From Enterobacteriaceae bacterium LSJC7 (GTDB lineage: Bacteria; Pseudomonadota; Gammaproteobacteria; Enterobacterales; Enterobacteriaceae), in contig AMFN01000002.1 of NCBI GenBank assembly GCA_000302695.1, positions 62,001 to 126,000 on the forward strand: 64,000 bases of DNA, written 5' to 3'. Positions 47,290 to 56,803 of the stretch are shown here, one piece after another. A program made the translations under genes and the position numbers. The notes beneath the pieces were generated by a model. It saw nothing but the letters and a program-made list of their open reading frames with translations, ran no database searches and had not been told where the DNA came from. Each line of letters begins with the position of its first letter. The stretch's first letter is position 1.

Positions 47290-48945
47290 ATGCAGGTCTG
47301 GCAACAGAATTACGATCCTCTTGGCAACATCTGGCTTTCAAGCCTGGTGGCCGTGATCCCAATAGTTTTTTTCTTTTTCGCACTCATTAAACTGCGGCTT
47401 AAAGGTTATGTCGCCGGAACCTGTACCGTCATACTTGCGCTACTGGTCGCGCTGCTGCTCTACCGCATGCCAGTTGCTTATGCGCTAGCGGCAGCCGTCT
47501 ATGGCTTTTTGTACGGGTTGTGGCCTATCGCCTGGATAATCATTGCCGCCGTGTTTGTCTACAAGCTTTCGGTGAGAACCGGCCAGTTTGACGTGATTCG
47601 CGCCTCCATATTGTCAGTCACCCCGGACCAGCGCTTGCAAATGCTGATTGTTGGCTTCTCGTTCGGGGCATTTCTTGAAGGGGCGGCGGGCTTTGGTGCG
47701 CCCGTGGCGATTACCGCGGCGCTGCTGGTGGGGCTTGGCTTCAGGCCGCTTTATGCCGCCGGGCTGTGCCTGATAGTCAACACCGCACCGGTCGCGTTCG
47801 GCGCAATGGGCATCCCGATTATCGTCGCAGGCCAGGTGACCGGGCTGGACAGCTTCCAGATAGGTCAGATGGTGGGCCGTCAGCTGCCGTTTATGACCAT
47901 CATCGTGCTGTTCTGGATTATGGCTATCATGGACGGCTGGCGCGGCGTCAAAGAGACCTGGCCTGCGGTGATGGTCGCAGGTGGTTCGTTTGCCATTGCG
48001 CAGTACCTGAGTTCTAACTTTATTGGCCCTGAGCTACCGGACATCATTTCCTCGCTCGCGTCGTTGTTCTGTCTGACTCTGTTCCTGCGCCGCTGGCAGC
48101 CGAAGCGTATTTTCCGCTTCAACGATCTGGGTGCCTCCATGACTGACCAGACGCTGGCGCATAAAAATTACAACGGCTGGCAGGTGCTGCGGGCGTGGAT
48201 GCCGTTTTTGTTCCTCACCGCCACCGTGACGCTGTGGAGCATTCCACCGTTTAAGGCGCTTTTTACCGCAGGTGGCCCGTTCGCGGGTTGGGTGGCGAAC
48301 TTCTCCGTGCCCTGGCTTGACGGACTGGTGGCCAGGATGCCACCGGTAGTGGAACAAAGCGCGCCCTGGGCGGCGATATTTAAACTTGACTGGTTTTCGG
48401 CCACTGGTAGCGCCATTTTTGTGGCGGCTCTGCTGTCCATTATCTGGCTGCGGATGAAGCCCCAACAGGCCATTGCTACCTTTGGCGAAACGCTCAAAGA
48501 ACTGGCGCTGCCCATCTATTCCATTGGCATGGTGCTGGCGTTTGCCTTCATTTCTAACTACTCCGGGCTGTCGTCAACGCTGGCGCTGGCACTGTCGCAC
48601 ACCGGTCACGCATTTACCTTTTTCTCGCCGTTCCTCGGCTGGTTAGGGGTGTTCCTGACCGGCTCAGACACCTCCTCTAACGCGTTGTTTGCTGCATTGC
48701 AGGCCACCGCCGCACAGCAGATTGGTGTTTCTGACCTGCTGCTGGTGGCAGCCAACACCGCAGGCGGCGTGACCGGTAAGATGATCTCACCGCAGTCCAT
48801 CGCCATTGCCTGTGCAGCGGTGGGGCTGGTCGGCAAAGAGTCGGAGCTGTTTCGTTTTACCGTTAAACACAGCCTGATTTTCACCTGTATCGTCGGCGTG
48901 ATGGTGACGCTACAGGCGTACTGGCTGACGTGGATGATCCCATGA
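47290..48945 (+). CDS. lldP: L-lactate permease
   Basis: A 551-residue inner-membrane lactate-proton symporter with 12 or more hydrophobic segments, the same length as E. coli LldP. Family stretches include [20 protein letters not shown] at the start, [20 protein letters not shown], and [20 protein letters not shown]. It imports L-lactate for LldD. Its TGA overlaps the lldR ATG. It is induced when LldR is released from its operators by lactate. Confidence 0.96.
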   Translation: MQVWQQNYDPLGNIWLSSLVAVIPIVFFFFALIKLRLKGYVAGTCTVILALLVALLLYRMPVAYALAAAVYGFLYGLWPIAWIIIAAVFVYKLSVRTGQFDVIRASILSVTPDQRLQMLIVGFSFGAFLEGAAGFGAPVAITAALLVGLGFRPLYAAGLCLIVNTAPVAFGAMGIPIIVAGQVTGLDSFQIGQMVGRQLPFMTIIVLFWIMAIMDGWRGVKETWPAVMVAGGSFAIAQYLSSNFIGPELPDIISSLASLFCLTLFLRRWQPKRIFRFNDLGASMTDQTLAHKNYNGWQVLRAWMPFLFLTATVTLWSIPPFKALFTAGGPFAGWVANFSVPWLDGLVARMPPVVEQSAPWAAIFKLDWFSATGSAIFVAALLSIIWLRMKPQQAIATFGETLKELALPIYSIGMVLAFAFISNYSGLSSTLALALSHTGHAFTFFSPFLGWLGVFLTGSDTSSNALFAALQATAAQQIGVSDLLLVAANTAGGVTGKMISPQSIAIACAAVGLVGKESELFRFTVKHSLIFTCIVGVMVTLQAYWLTWMIP

Positions 48946-49727
48946 CCATTACCGACCGTCGTGTGGTGGAGCAACTCGCTGAGCGACTTCGGGCGCTGAT
49001 TGATGAGCAAAAAATGACGCCCGGCCAGCGCCTGCCCGCTGAACGCCAGTTGGCGCTGGAGCTTGGGGCCTCGCGCAACAGCGTGCGCGAGGCGCTGGCG
49101 CGGTTGCGCAGCGAAGGGAGGCTGGTCAGTCGCCGTGGCGGTGGTAGCTACATCAGTCTGCCGAACGACGACTGGTCCGATAGCCGCATTGTGCAGCCCA
49201 TTAAAGCGCTGATGGCGGGTGACCCGGATTATCGTTACGACATCCTTGAGGCGCGTCACGCCATTGAAGGCGGCACGGCCTGGCATGCGGCGCTGCGTGC
49301 CAGTGCTGCGGATAAAGAAAAACTACAGTACTGCTTTGACGCCACGCTCAAATTCCACGAGCGCGATGACCCGGACCTGGCGGCGCAGGCCGATGTGCGC
49401 TTTCACCTCGCTATCGCCGAAGCCTCCCACAATCTGGTGCTGTTGCAGACCATGCGTGGCTTTTTTGATCTGTTGCAGTCGTCGGTGATGCAGAGCCGAC
49501 AGCGCATGTACACTCAGCCGCCGATCTTTGCCCGACTGACCGAACAGCATCAGGCGCTGCTCGAAGCCATTCTCGACGGTGACGCCGAGCGCGCACGGCG
49601 GTCAGCGCAGGAACACTTAGGCTTTGTGCACAGCACCATCAGAACGCTGGATGAAGATGAAGCCCGGCAGGCTCGCGCCACGCGCCTGCCGGATGATGAC
49701 ATTGATGAGAAAGGAACGCCGTTATGA
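48942..49727 (+). CDS. lldR: L-lactate-responsive regulator LldR
   Basis: A 261-residue GntR/FadR-type regulator. The winged helix at about 10-75 ([39 protein letters not shown]) is followed by an all-helical FCD effector domain ([34 protein letters not shown] with metal or ligand His). It matches E. coli LldR throughout. The frame is open from 48930, but the ATG at 48942 overlaps the lldP stop (ATGA). It ends by overlapping lldD (ATGA). Confidence 0.95.
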   Translation: MTITDRRVVEQLAERLRALIDEQKMTPGQRLPAERQLALELGASRNSVREALARLRSEGRLVSRRGGGSYISLPNDDWSDSRIVQPIKALMAGDPDYRYDILEARHAIEGGTAWHAALRASAADKEKLQYCFDATLKFHERDDPDLAAQADVRFHLAIAEASHNLVLLQTMRGFFDLLQSSVMQSRQRMYTQPPIFARLTEQHQALLEAILDGDAERARRSAQEHLGFVHSTIRTLDEDEARQARATRLPDDDIDEKGTPL

Positions 49728-50917
49728 TTATTTCCGCTGCCAGTGACTACCGCGCTGCGGCCGAGCGCATTTTGCCCCCGTTTTTATTCCACTATATCGA
49801 CGGCGGCGCGTATGCCGAAACGACCCTCAGGCGCAACGTGGAAGATCTTGCGGGCGTGGCCCTGCGCCAGCGCATTCTGAAAAATATGTCCGATCTCAGC
49901 CTCGAAACCCGGCTGTTTAATGAAACGCTCTCCATGCCGGTGGCGCTGGCTCCGGTGGGGCTGTGTGGCATGTACGCGCGCCGTGGCGAAGTGCAGGCGG
50001 CAAAAGCGGCGGCAGAGAAGGGGATCCCGTTTACACTTTCTACTGTTTCGGTCTGTCCGATTGAAGAGGTGGCGCCAGCCATCAATCGTCCAATGTGGTT
50101 CCAGCTTTATGTGCTCAAGGACCGCGGCTTTATGCGCAACGCGCTGGAGCGGGCAAAGGCCGCAGGCTGTTCAACGCTGGTGTTTACCGTGGATATGCCA
50201 ACGCCGGGGGCGCGCTATCGCGATGCGCATTCGGGCATGAGCGGTCCGAATGCCGCCATGCGCCGCTACTGGCAGGCCGCTACGCACCCGCAGTGGGCGT
50301 GGGACGTGGGGCTCCTCGGCCGCCCGCACGATCTTGGCAATATCTCAACCTATCGCGGCCATCCTACCGGGCTTGAGGATTACATTGGCTGGCTTGCCAA
50401 TAACTTCGATCCGTCGATTTCCTGGAAAGACCTGGAGTGGATCCGTGAGTTTTGGGACGGCCCGATGGTTATCAAAGGTATTCTCGATCCTGAAGACGCC
50501 AAAGACGCCGTACGCTTTGGCGCAGACGGCATTGTGGTGTCTAACCACGGTGGGCGCCAGCTTGACGGCGTGCTCTCCAGCGCCCGCGCGCTGCCTGCTA
50601 TTGCCGATGCGGTAAAGGGCGATATCACCATTCTGGCCGACAGCGGCATTCGCAACGGTCTGGATGTGGTGCGCATGATTGCGCTGGGCGCAGATACGGT
50701 GCTGCTGGGGCGTGCGTATTTGTACGCGCTGGCGACCCACGGTCAGGCGGGCGTGGCGAATCTGCTGAATCTGATAGACAAAGAGATGCGCGTGGCGATG
50801 ACGCTCACGGGCGCGAAGTCGATTGCCGACATCAGCCGTGACTCACTGGCGCGTGCGCCTGAGTTGACCGAGGGGAGCGCGGGTGGCTTCAGCGCACCGC
50901 TGGCGCGGGTCGGGTGA
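49724..50917 (+). CDS. lldD: L-lactate dehydrogenase, quinone-linked FMN enzyme
   Basis: A 397-residue FMN enzyme of the alpha-hydroxyacid oxidase family, one residue from the E. coli length (396). It oxidises L-lactate to pyruvate at the inner membrane and passes electrons to quinone. The catalytic His275 lies in [26 protein letters not shown] and [18 protein letters not shown] bind FMN. It is the last gene of lldPRD and has a strong terminator. Confidence 0.97.
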   Translation: MIISAASDYRAAAERILPPFLFHYIDGGAYAETTLRRNVEDLAGVALRQRILKNMSDLSLETRLFNETLSMPVALAPVGLCGMYARRGEVQAAKAAAEKGIPFTLSTVSVCPIEEVAPAINRPMWFQLYVLKDRGFMRNALERAKAAGCSTLVFTVDMPTPGARYRDAHSGMSGPNAAMRRYWQAATHPQWAWDVGLLGRPHDLGNISTYRGHPTGLEDYIGWLANNFDPSISWKDLEWIREFWDGPMVIKGILDPEDAKDAVRFGADGIVVSNHGGRQLDGVLSSARALPAIADAVKGDITILADSGIRNGLDVVRMIALGADTVLLGRAYLYALATHGQAGVANLLNLIDKEMRVAMTLTGAKSIADISRDSLARAPELTEGSAGGFSAPLARVG

Positions 50918-50941
50918 TAATTTCAGGCTACACGTACGTAT

Positions 50942-50980
50942 AAAAAAACCGGCGCTGTGATGACACTGCGCCGGTTTTTT
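50942..50980. terminator. Bidirectional terminator between lldD and the ene-reductase
   Basis: AAAAAACCGGCGC and GCGCCGGTTTTTT form a 13-bp stem around a 12-base loop, with A and T runs on either side. It serves the two converging operons. Confidence 0.95.
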
Positions 50981-50995
50981 ACGTCATAAAAGTTG

Positions 50996-52096
50996 TTACT
51001 CGCTCAGGCGGTAGCGCTCCAGCCAGTGGGCGTACGGCGCTGGCAGCACCCAGGTGGGGCGCTCAAGGCCAAGCTGCTGCGCAAGCTTCAGGGTGTAGTG
51101 CGGGTTCGCCAGATAAGCGCGGCCAATCATGACCAGGTCCATATCGCCCTGCGCCACACAGCGCTCGGCGTTGGTGGAAGAATCCACGCCCCACGACGAG
51201 GCAACCGGTAGCGCGGCCTGTTCGCGCACCTGGCGTGAAACCGGCGCCAGGAACGCCGGACCCCAGGGGATTTGCGCGTCCGGCGTGGAGAAGCCCACGC
51301 TGACGTTAAGCATATCCAGCCCGCGCTCGCGCATCTGACGCGTCAGCGCAATGGATTCGGCCAGCGTCTGTTCGTCGCGGCCGTCGTATTCAATCACGCC
51401 AAAACGCGCGGTGAGCGGCAGGTTTTGTGGCCAGACTTCGCGTACCGCGACCAGCGTTTCAAGCAGGAAGCGGCCGCGGTTTTCAGCCGAGCCGCCGTAC
51501 TCGTCGGTACGCTGGTTGGAGTGCACAGAGAAGAAGCTTTGCGCCAGGTAACCGTGGGCGAAGTGCAGTTCCAGCCACTCAAAACCGGCGTCGCGGGCGC
51601 GCTGGGCCGCTTTCATAAAGTCGGCGCTGACGCGCTGAATGTCGGCTTTGCTCATCTCTTTAGGGACTTTCGGCAGGTTAGCACCAAACGGCAGCGCCGA
51701 AGGGCCGATGGTCTGCCAGCCGCCTGGCGCACCGTCGGCAATATGGTCGTCGCCTTCCCACGGTTTGTTGGCGCTGGCTTTGCGGCCTGCGTGGGCAATC
51801 TGAATGCCTGGCACCGCGCCTGCGGCCTTAATAGCACGAGCGATTTTGGCCAGTTCATCAGCCTGCTCGTCATTCCAGATACCCAGGCAGGCCGGTGTGA
51901 TGCGTCCTTCTGGCGAGACTGCCGTTGCTTCCACAATCACCAGGCCCGCACCGCCGCGGGCGAGGCTTGCGTAATGCACCTGGTGCCAGTCGTTTGGCAT
52001 GCCGTCAACGGCGGAGTACTGGCACATGGGGGGAATGGCGATGCGGTTGCGCAACGTCACGTCTTTTAAGCTAAACGCAGTAAACAGTGCACTCAT
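50996..52096 (-). CDS. XenA-like ene-reductase (Old Yellow Enzyme family)
   Basis: A 366-residue FMN oxidoreductase very like Pseudomonas XenA: LKDVTLRNRIAIPPMCQYSA at the start, VPGIQIAHAGRKAS, ELHFAHGYLAQSFFS, and an end of LPAPYAHWLERYR. XenA-type enzymes reduce activated alkenes, nitrate esters and nitroaromatics with NADPH. The natural substrate here is unknown. It is the second gene of an operon; its ATG overlaps the upstream dehydrogenase stop (ATGA). A LysR regulator is divergent from the operon. Confidence 0.9.
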   Translation of the reverse strand: MSALFTAFSLKDVTLRNRIAIPPMCQYSAVDGMPNDWHQVHYASLARGGAGLVIVEATAVSPEGRITPACLGIWNDEQADELAKIARAIKAAGAVPGIQIAHAGRKASANKPWEGDDHIADGAPGGWQTIGPSALPFGANLPKVPKEMSKADIQRVSADFMKAAQRARDAGFEWLELHFAHGYLAQSFFSVHSNQRTDEYGGSAENRGRFLLETLVAVREVWPQNLPLTARFGVIEYDGRDEQTLAESIALTRQMRERGLDMLNVSVGFSTPDAQIPWGPAFLAPVSRQVREQAALPVASSWGVDSSTNAERCVAQGDMDLVMIGRAYLANPHYTLKLAQQLGLERPTWVLPAPYAHWLERYRLSE

Positions 52097-53070
52097 GATG
52101 CTTCCTTAACCTGGATTATCAATTTGCCGCTGAAGTTACGGTGTTTCAGCGCTTCAAGCTGTTCCGGTAGGCCGGAGAAATCGCGGGTGATAACGGCTTC
52201 ACTGACCAACGTGCCGTCGGCAAGGTCTTCCAGTAGCTGCTCGCCCTGGCGCGTAAGCTGGCGCCAGTCGCGATCGTCGCCGTGAAAATGCAGCGCGCCG
52301 AGTGCGACTTCGTGAACAGACAACGCGCGACCAAACGGCGGGCAGGGCCAGCTTTCGGTGCGGTCCTGGATGCTGACAAGATGACCATTGGCGCGCAGTG
52401 TATCGCCCAGACGCAGGCTGTGCTTGCCGTTCACTGCATCGAACGTGGCAAAGTAATAGTGGCGCAACGCAGGCGATAGCTCGGCACCTTCGGCGAGTGG
52501 GCCGGGGAACCAGCCGTCGGCCCCCAGCGCCGTGAGCGCCTTGCGGTGGCGCTCGTTACACATCACATCCACGACAAAACCGCGAGCGCGGGCAAACTGC
52601 ACCAGCCAGTGGCCCACGGAGCCGCCTGCGCCGCTTATCAGCAGGCGCTCGCCGGGGCGAGTAGGGATTTTCTCTAATGCCTGCCAGGCGGTGAGGGCCG
52701 GGCAGGGGAAGGCGGCGGCGAGGGTCTCGCTGAGATTCACCGGGATGCGCATCAGCGCGCGGGCTTCAAGCGGCGTATGGGTGGCAAAACTGCCTTCACG
52801 CTTAAGACTGGTGTGATACGCCACGCGCTGGCCAAGCCAGCTGTGCGACACACCGTCGCCCACGGCGACCACCACCCCCGCGCCGTCAACGCCAGGCGCT
52901 TTGCCCACTTTCATGTCGAGCACTTTCCAGTCCACCGGATTCAGGCCGATTGCGCGGTTGCGCACCAGCACTTCGCCAGCAGCAGGCTGCGGGAGCGGGC
53001 GTGTTTGCGCCTGTAGAGCCAGCGGACCGTCGCCGCCGTGCCACACCCAGGCCTGGTAATCGTTGTTCAT
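52093..53070 (-). CDS. MDR-family quinone/alcohol oxidoreductase
   Basis: A 325-residue zinc-free medium-chain dehydrogenase/reductase. It has a GroES-like N-terminal half (NRAIGLNPVDWKVLDMKVGK) and a Rossmann half with LISGAGGSVGHWLVQFARAR binding NADPH. The glycine motif GAGGSVG differs slightly from the AGAGGVG of many quinone reductases. The substrate is unknown; pairing with an ene-reductase suggests handling of reactive enones or quinones. First gene of the two-gene operon. Confidence 0.82.
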   Translation of the reverse strand: MNNDYQAWVWHGGDGPLALQAQTRPLPQPAAGEVLVRNRAIGLNPVDWKVLDMKVGKAPGVDGAGVVVAVGDGVSHSWLGQRVAYHTSLKREGSFATHTPLEARALMRIPVNLSETLAAAFPCPALTAWQALEKIPTRPGERLLISGAGGSVGHWLVQFARARGFVVDVMCNERHRKALTALGADGWFPGPLAEGAELSPALRHYYFATFDAVNGKHSLRLGDTLRANGHLVSIQDRTESWPCPPFGRALSVHEVALGALHFHGDDRDWRQLTRQGEQLLEDLADGTLVSEAVITRDFSGLPEQLEALKHRNFSGKLIIQVKEAS

Positions 53071-53273
53071 TGCGCCTCCTGGCTCATCATGTTGGTTTAA
53101 CCCTCACTGGTGCCATCGGGCGTAGAGGCTGAACGGCCAGCGTGAGAACGCGCTATGGAGCAAGCTGTCTCATTTTCTCTCTTCCCGATGGCGCCGGGAG
53201 CAATTCCCTATCGTCGCCCGAAAGAGGCATAATGAAAACGGCAAAATTATTATAGTGATTATAAGAGTTCGTT

Positions 53274-54170
53274 ATGTATAACCCGCACTGGCTTCAGTCC
53301 TTCCGCGTGCTGGCGGAAGTGGGCAGCTTTACCCGAACCGCCGAACAGCTTGGTATTACTCAGGCGGCAGTGAGTCAGCACATTCGCCATCTGGAAAACC
53401 AGCTCGGATCGCTGCTGGTGCGTAAAACGCGCCAGATTGATTTAACGCCCGCCGGCAAGGCGCTGCTCGATTACTGCATGGAAGCCGACCGCGCGGCCTG
53501 TCGCTTCAGGCTACGCCTGGCCGAAGGAGAGTCTGACAAAGGCGAGGTCAGTATTGTTACGCCTGGTAGTATTGGCCTGATGATTTTCCCGCACTTGCTC
53601 ACGCTTCAGCAGGCTAGCCCGGAGCTGGTGATGCGCCACCGCTTTGCGCCTGATGGCGAGGTGCTGGAGGCGATTGTGCAAAACCGCTATGAAATTGGCC
53701 TGATGAGCTATCGGCCTGACGATCCGCGCGTGCGCGCCTCGCACTTTACCGAGGAGCCGCTGGAGCTGGTGGTGCCCGCAGGGAGTTGCGCCTGCGAATG
53801 GGATGAGTTGATGGCGCTGGGCTTTATCGACCACCCGGATGGCCAGCCGATGGCAACGCGCCTGCTCAGTCGCCGTTTTCCGGGCAACCCCGGCATCCGG
53901 GCGCTGCCGGTGAGCGGTTTTACCAACCAGGTCGGGTTGATTCTGGAGTTTGTGGCTCGCGGATTAGGTTTTACCGTGCTGCCGCGCTACGCGCGCCAGG
54001 CGTTTGCCCGTCAGCATGAGATTGCGGTGGTGGAATGTGGCGTGCGGGTGGTAGATACGCTCTGGCTGGTGCAGCGCGCTGAATGGCCGCTGTCGCGCCG
54101 GGCGCAAAATGTGGTGGCGGCACTGGCTGAAATGCTGGCGACGCCTGTTGCTGAAGAGGCGGTAAGTTAA
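53274..54170 (+). CDS. LysR-type regulator, divergent from the oxidoreductase operon
   Basis: A 298-residue regulator. The helix-turn-helix is at about 18-38 (FTRTAEQLGITQAAVSQHIR), and the effector domain starts near residue 88 (GEVSIVTPGSIGLMI). It is divergent from the MDR/XenA-like operon across 203 bases, the classic layout for a LysR regulator of the adjacent operon. The effector is unknown, possibly an electrophilic substrate of those enzymes. Confidence 0.88.
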   Translation: MYNPHWLQSFRVLAEVGSFTRTAEQLGITQAAVSQHIRHLENQLGSLLVRKTRQIDLTPAGKALLDYCMEADRAACRFRLRLAEGESDKGEVSIVTPGSIGLMIFPHLLTLQQASPELVMRHRFAPDGEVLEAIVQNRYEIGLMSYRPDDPRVRASHFTEEPLELVVPAGSCACEWDELMALGFIDHPDGQPMATRLLSRRFPGNPGIRALPVSGFTNQVGLILEFVARGLGFTVLPRYARQAFARQHEIAVVECGVRVVDTLWLVQRAEWPLSRRAQNVVAALAEMLATPVAEEAVS

Positions 54171-54192
54171 CGCGCTACATGGGCGTTAGTGC

Positions 54193-54531
54193 TTACTGCT
54201 CAAGCAGCGCAGACAGGCGCTCGCGGCACAGTGACGGCCGGGTGCGTATGGCCTGTTTTTCACTGCGATCAAGCCGGTTATAGGCACCAATGACGCGGTT
54301 AGCCGCCTGGCGGTTAACGCGCTGGCGCATCAGCGCATAGCCTGTATTGCCGCCCTCGATGGCATCGCGCAGCGCGTCGTCGTTCACCGAACGGCTCGCA
54401 TTCTGGCAAAACAGTGCCACGTAGCGCGCCTGCTCCTCAGGCGTAACCTGCGGCGTGTAGAAAAACCACAGCAGCCCGCACAGTAAAATGACCGGCAGAA
54501 AAAATGTAAACAGCGCGCTTTTTTTAGTCAC
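54193..54531 (-). CDS. Small membrane-anchored protein of unknown function
   Basis: A 112-residue protein I do not recognise. One N-terminal membrane helix (about 7-26, LFTFFLPVILLCGLLWFFY) is followed by a helical, arginine-rich periplasmic domain with two cysteines (FCQNASR and LCRERL) that could pair. The ATG at 54531 lies after GGAG. It follows the second FidL-like gene on the same strand after 111 bases and may belong to that operon. Composition is like its neighbours. Confidence 0.6.
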   Translation of the reverse strand: MTKKSALFTFFLPVILLCGLLWFFYTPQVTPEEQARYVALFCQNASRSVNDDALRDAIEGGNTGYALMRQRVNRQAANRVIGAYNRLDRSEKQAIRTRPSLCRERLSALLEQ

Positions 54532-54642
54532 GGTTTTCTCCTGTGGGTCTTCGGTGCCAGCGTAAGCGACCTCCCCGCAGCGCTCATTAAAAGAAAGGAC
54601 GACTTAACATGCGGCGCTGTGCCAGCCAGCGCCCGACAAATG

Positions 54643-55119
54643 TTAGCCTGCGCAGACCAGCAGCGGAGAGTAAAAATTGCCAATAACCAGTGCGTCATCC
54701 GGCGTGCGCGTCAGTTGCAGCATACGCTTCTGGCTCATGCCAATGCCGGAGACAAAGCGCTCAAACACGCCCTCTGGCACCGTATCGTGACCATAACGCT
54801 GGACGTCGGTGATGGTAATTTCATACAGCGCATCACGCACGTGGCGCCAGGTAAAACTTTCCTGGCGCGACACCGTAAAGTGATTACCTTTCACGGAGGC
54901 ATCGCCGGTAAGGTTGAACGCGCCGCTGCCGTCAGACATAAAGTGCATTTCCACCAGCGCATCGAGCGTAAAGGGATTGTTGTTGCGGCTGTCTTCCATC
55001 GTCAGGTTACCCTGACAGGCAATATTAAGATGATTTGTGTTGTAGTGCAGCCATACGGTCGCCAGCACAATGGCGAGGTTAATGATGGCCGTCAGAATAA
55101 TAATGCGTCGTGTGGTCAT
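54643..55119 (-). CDS. FidL/YqeJ-like membrane protein, copy 2
   Basis: A 158-residue protein: N-terminal membrane helix (about 5-24, RIIILTAIINLAIVLATVWL), then a periplasmic domain. Common points with copy 1 are an early Cys (NIACQGN), ALYEITITDVQ matching RLYDVTIRQVE, and a C-terminal Pro-x-x-x-Cys (SPLLVCAG). It lies 3 bases after the winged-helix regulator gene, so the pair is coupled as in marT-fidL. Confidence 0.75.
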   Translation of the reverse strand: MTTRRIIILTAIINLAIVLATVWLHYNTNHLNIACQGNLTMEDSRNNNPFTLDALVEMHFMSDGSGAFNLTGDASVKGNHFTVSRQESFTWRHVRDALYEITITDVQRYGHDTVPEGVFERFVSGIGMSQKRMLQLTRTPDDALVIGNFYSPLLVCAG

Positions 55120-55122
55120 GGC

Positions 55123-55881
55123 TCACCATTGATAGTAGTACTGGGTCTGGCAGGAGGCTGCCTTGCCGCCGCTGCGAGCACAGCGAGAGAGCACCAGTCG
55201 TCCCCCTTCGCCAAAGAAAATGCTGTCCTGGACATGCAGATAAAACACGGTGTTCTTCTGGCACGGCATCGCGGTTTCCTTTGCTACCTTTTGTGCCAGG
55301 CTCTTTGCTTCATCGTGCCAGGCTTCCGGCAACGCGCGCAGCGTATAAACCGGGCAGCTATCAAATGTCGTCAGCGGCCAGGTCTGAGCCCTGGCGCCAC
55401 CGTGTCCATGGGAAACATGCCCCGGACCAAAGGCAAAATTCAGCGCCGTTGCACAAACCAGCATCATTATCCATATCCAGCGCCATTGCTTGCGTGTTGA
55501 GGTCGAGGCGGCAGGCGCGAGGGCATCTTCCGAAGCGATGTCATCATCCTGTTTTACCACTGGCAAATCCGGGTTCAGCATAAAGCCGATTTTGGGCACA
55601 GTGACAATAAAGGTCGTTTGTGGCGCAAACCCGGCCAGGGTTTTGCGCAACATACTGATGTACTGGTTCAGGGAACTGTTGGAGCCGCGCAGCCCCCGGG
55701 CATCCCAGACTTCGCTGAGGAAGGTATCACGCTCAATCGCCACGCCGTGACGGCTCACCAGCAGAGACAGAATGCCGTTTGCTGTGGCGGTTAGCGTGAC
55801 CAGCTCGTCTTCGTTTCCCGAATATATCAATACGCCATCTTCCGGGCGGTAAATCAGGGTATCGTCAATCAGATACTTCAT
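55123..55881 (-). CDS. MarT/YqeI-like membrane winged-helix regulator, copy 2
   Basis: A 252-residue ToxR/CadC-type protein. The winged helix covers about 1-105 (RDTFLSEVWDARGLRGSNSS, LNQYISMLRKT, VTVPKIGFMLNPD). There is a linker, a membrane helix at about 133-151 (WRWIWIMMLVCATALNFAF) and a periplasmic tail with four cysteines. SNSxLNxYxSxLRK is shared with copy 1 at 43769. The frame is open from 55926, but the ATG at 55881 aligns with the copy 1 start. It belongs to a minus-strand set with FidL-like, small-protein and LuxR-type genes. Confidence 0.8.
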   Translation of the reverse strand: MKYLIDDTLIYRPEDGVLIYSGNEDELVTLTATANGILSLLVSRHGVAIERDTFLSEVWDARGLRGSNSSLNQYISMLRKTLAGFAPQTTFIVTVPKIGFMLNPDLPVVKQDDDIASEDALAPAASTSTRKQWRWIWIMMLVCATALNFAFGPGHVSHGHGGARAQTWPLTTFDSCPVYTLRALPEAWHDEAKSLAQKVAKETAMPCQKNTVFYLHVQDSIFFGEGGRLVLSRCARSGGKAASCQTQYYYQW

Positions 55882-56100
55882 TAAGCGTTCCGTGAGTTGC
55901 AGGGCGGATACGGGCTGAGGAATCAATACCAGACAGACCAGCGCAGCGCTGGTTGTTATTAAGTGTAGACGGGGGATTCTACCTTTTTAGCAGCAGAAAA
56001 TATTGATCGTATCGGAAATAATATCAAAAGTGAGGAAATGTCCGACCCTTCGGCACGGGGTCGGACGGCGCTGCACAGGCAACGTTATGAAAGCAAGGGG

Positions 56101-56253
56101 TTATTTTCCGTTATCTGTCCACAGCAGATGAAAGACGTTATCTTCGTGAACTGTCTGAATATCGGCAGGGCGAAATGCATCGCCCCACGCCAGGCCGCCC
56201 ACGACGCAAAGCAGAGCCAGCCAGGCGACGACGCAAATTGCTTTATGTTTCAT
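56101..56253 (-). CDS. 50-residue secreted or membrane small protein
   Basis: A short minus-strand frame: MKHKAICVVAWLALLCVVGG, then LAWGDAFRPADIQTVHEDNV and FHLLWTDNGK. The first 24 residues form a signal peptide or membrane anchor. AGGA lies 9-10 bases upstream of the ATG. It sits 31 bases past the LuxR-type gene and 220 bases before the winged-helix gene, all on the same strand, so it is probably part of this regulatory set. I recognise no family. Confidence 0.55.
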   Translation of the reverse strand: MKHKAICVVAWLALLCVVGGLAWGDAFRPADIQTVHEDNVFHLLWTDNGK

Positions 56254-56284
56254 GAGGTTTTTCCTGATGTTGTACGCCCGCGCG

Positions 56285-56803
56285 TTATGCGAGAGCAGAT
56301 GAAAACTGGGTAATACGCGTCCACAGCTCGGCGCTGGAATGGCAGCTCAGTTTGTGCATTGCACTGCGTTTATGGCCGTTAATCGTTTTTTGCGATTTAT
56401 TCAGTAAACGGGCGATGCCAGCAGGCGCATAACCTTTGCTGATAAGGGTGCAAACCTTACGTTCAGCACGCGTGAGCCGCACGGATGAAACCTGCTCTGT
56501 AGAGGGCGAATTTAAAAGCACGTCCAGCGTGTTGAGCGGTTCATTGTCGCCCATCACCAGAACGCCGTGCGGCAGCAGTTGACGCAGAGTCTCAATGCGG
56601 CTGGCTTCAGTGACGATGAGGCAAAGGGCGCCAGCGGGTAAATCTTTAATCCGTTCGTCGAGTGCGGCGAGCGTCATCTGCGTCAGCCAGTGATACTCCT
56701 GGCGTGAAGGCGGCAGCCAGGCCAGTGAATGGCGAACGCCATTCCACAGAAAATAGTTCTGGCTGAACACGTAGATAAAGAGTTTTTGCTGCGTCATTGT
56801 CAT
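56285..56803 (-). CDS. LuxR-type HTH regulator of the YqeH kind, copy 2
   Basis: A 172-residue protein, the same length as copy 1 at 45308. The N-terminal 110 residues show a weak receiver-like pattern without a clear Asp pocket. The LuxR helix-turn-helix is near the C terminus (LTRAERKVCTLISKGYAPAG, then QKTINGHKRSAMHKLSCHS), aligning with copy 1 (TRxE, KGxAP, IAR, KT, KR). The frame is open to 56971, but the ATG at 56803 has AGGAG 7 bases upstream. The order LuxR, winged helix, FidL-like equals yqeH-yqeI-yqeJ of E. coli. Confidence 0.78.
   Translation of the reverse strand: MTMTQQKLFIYVFSQNYFLWNGVRHSLAWLPPSRQEYHWLTQMTLAALDERIKDLPAGALCLIVTEASRIETLRQLLPHGVLVMGDNEPLNTLDVLLNSPSTEQVSSVRLTRAERKVCTLISKGYAPAGIARLLNKSQKTINGHKRSAMHKLSCHSSAELWTRITQFSSALA

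Noticed and set aside
43769-56803. Transposon-type duplication of the regulatory module
   Set aside because: The two copies are too diverged in sequence and gene order for a recent duplication, and no insertion sequence or flanking repeat was seen.
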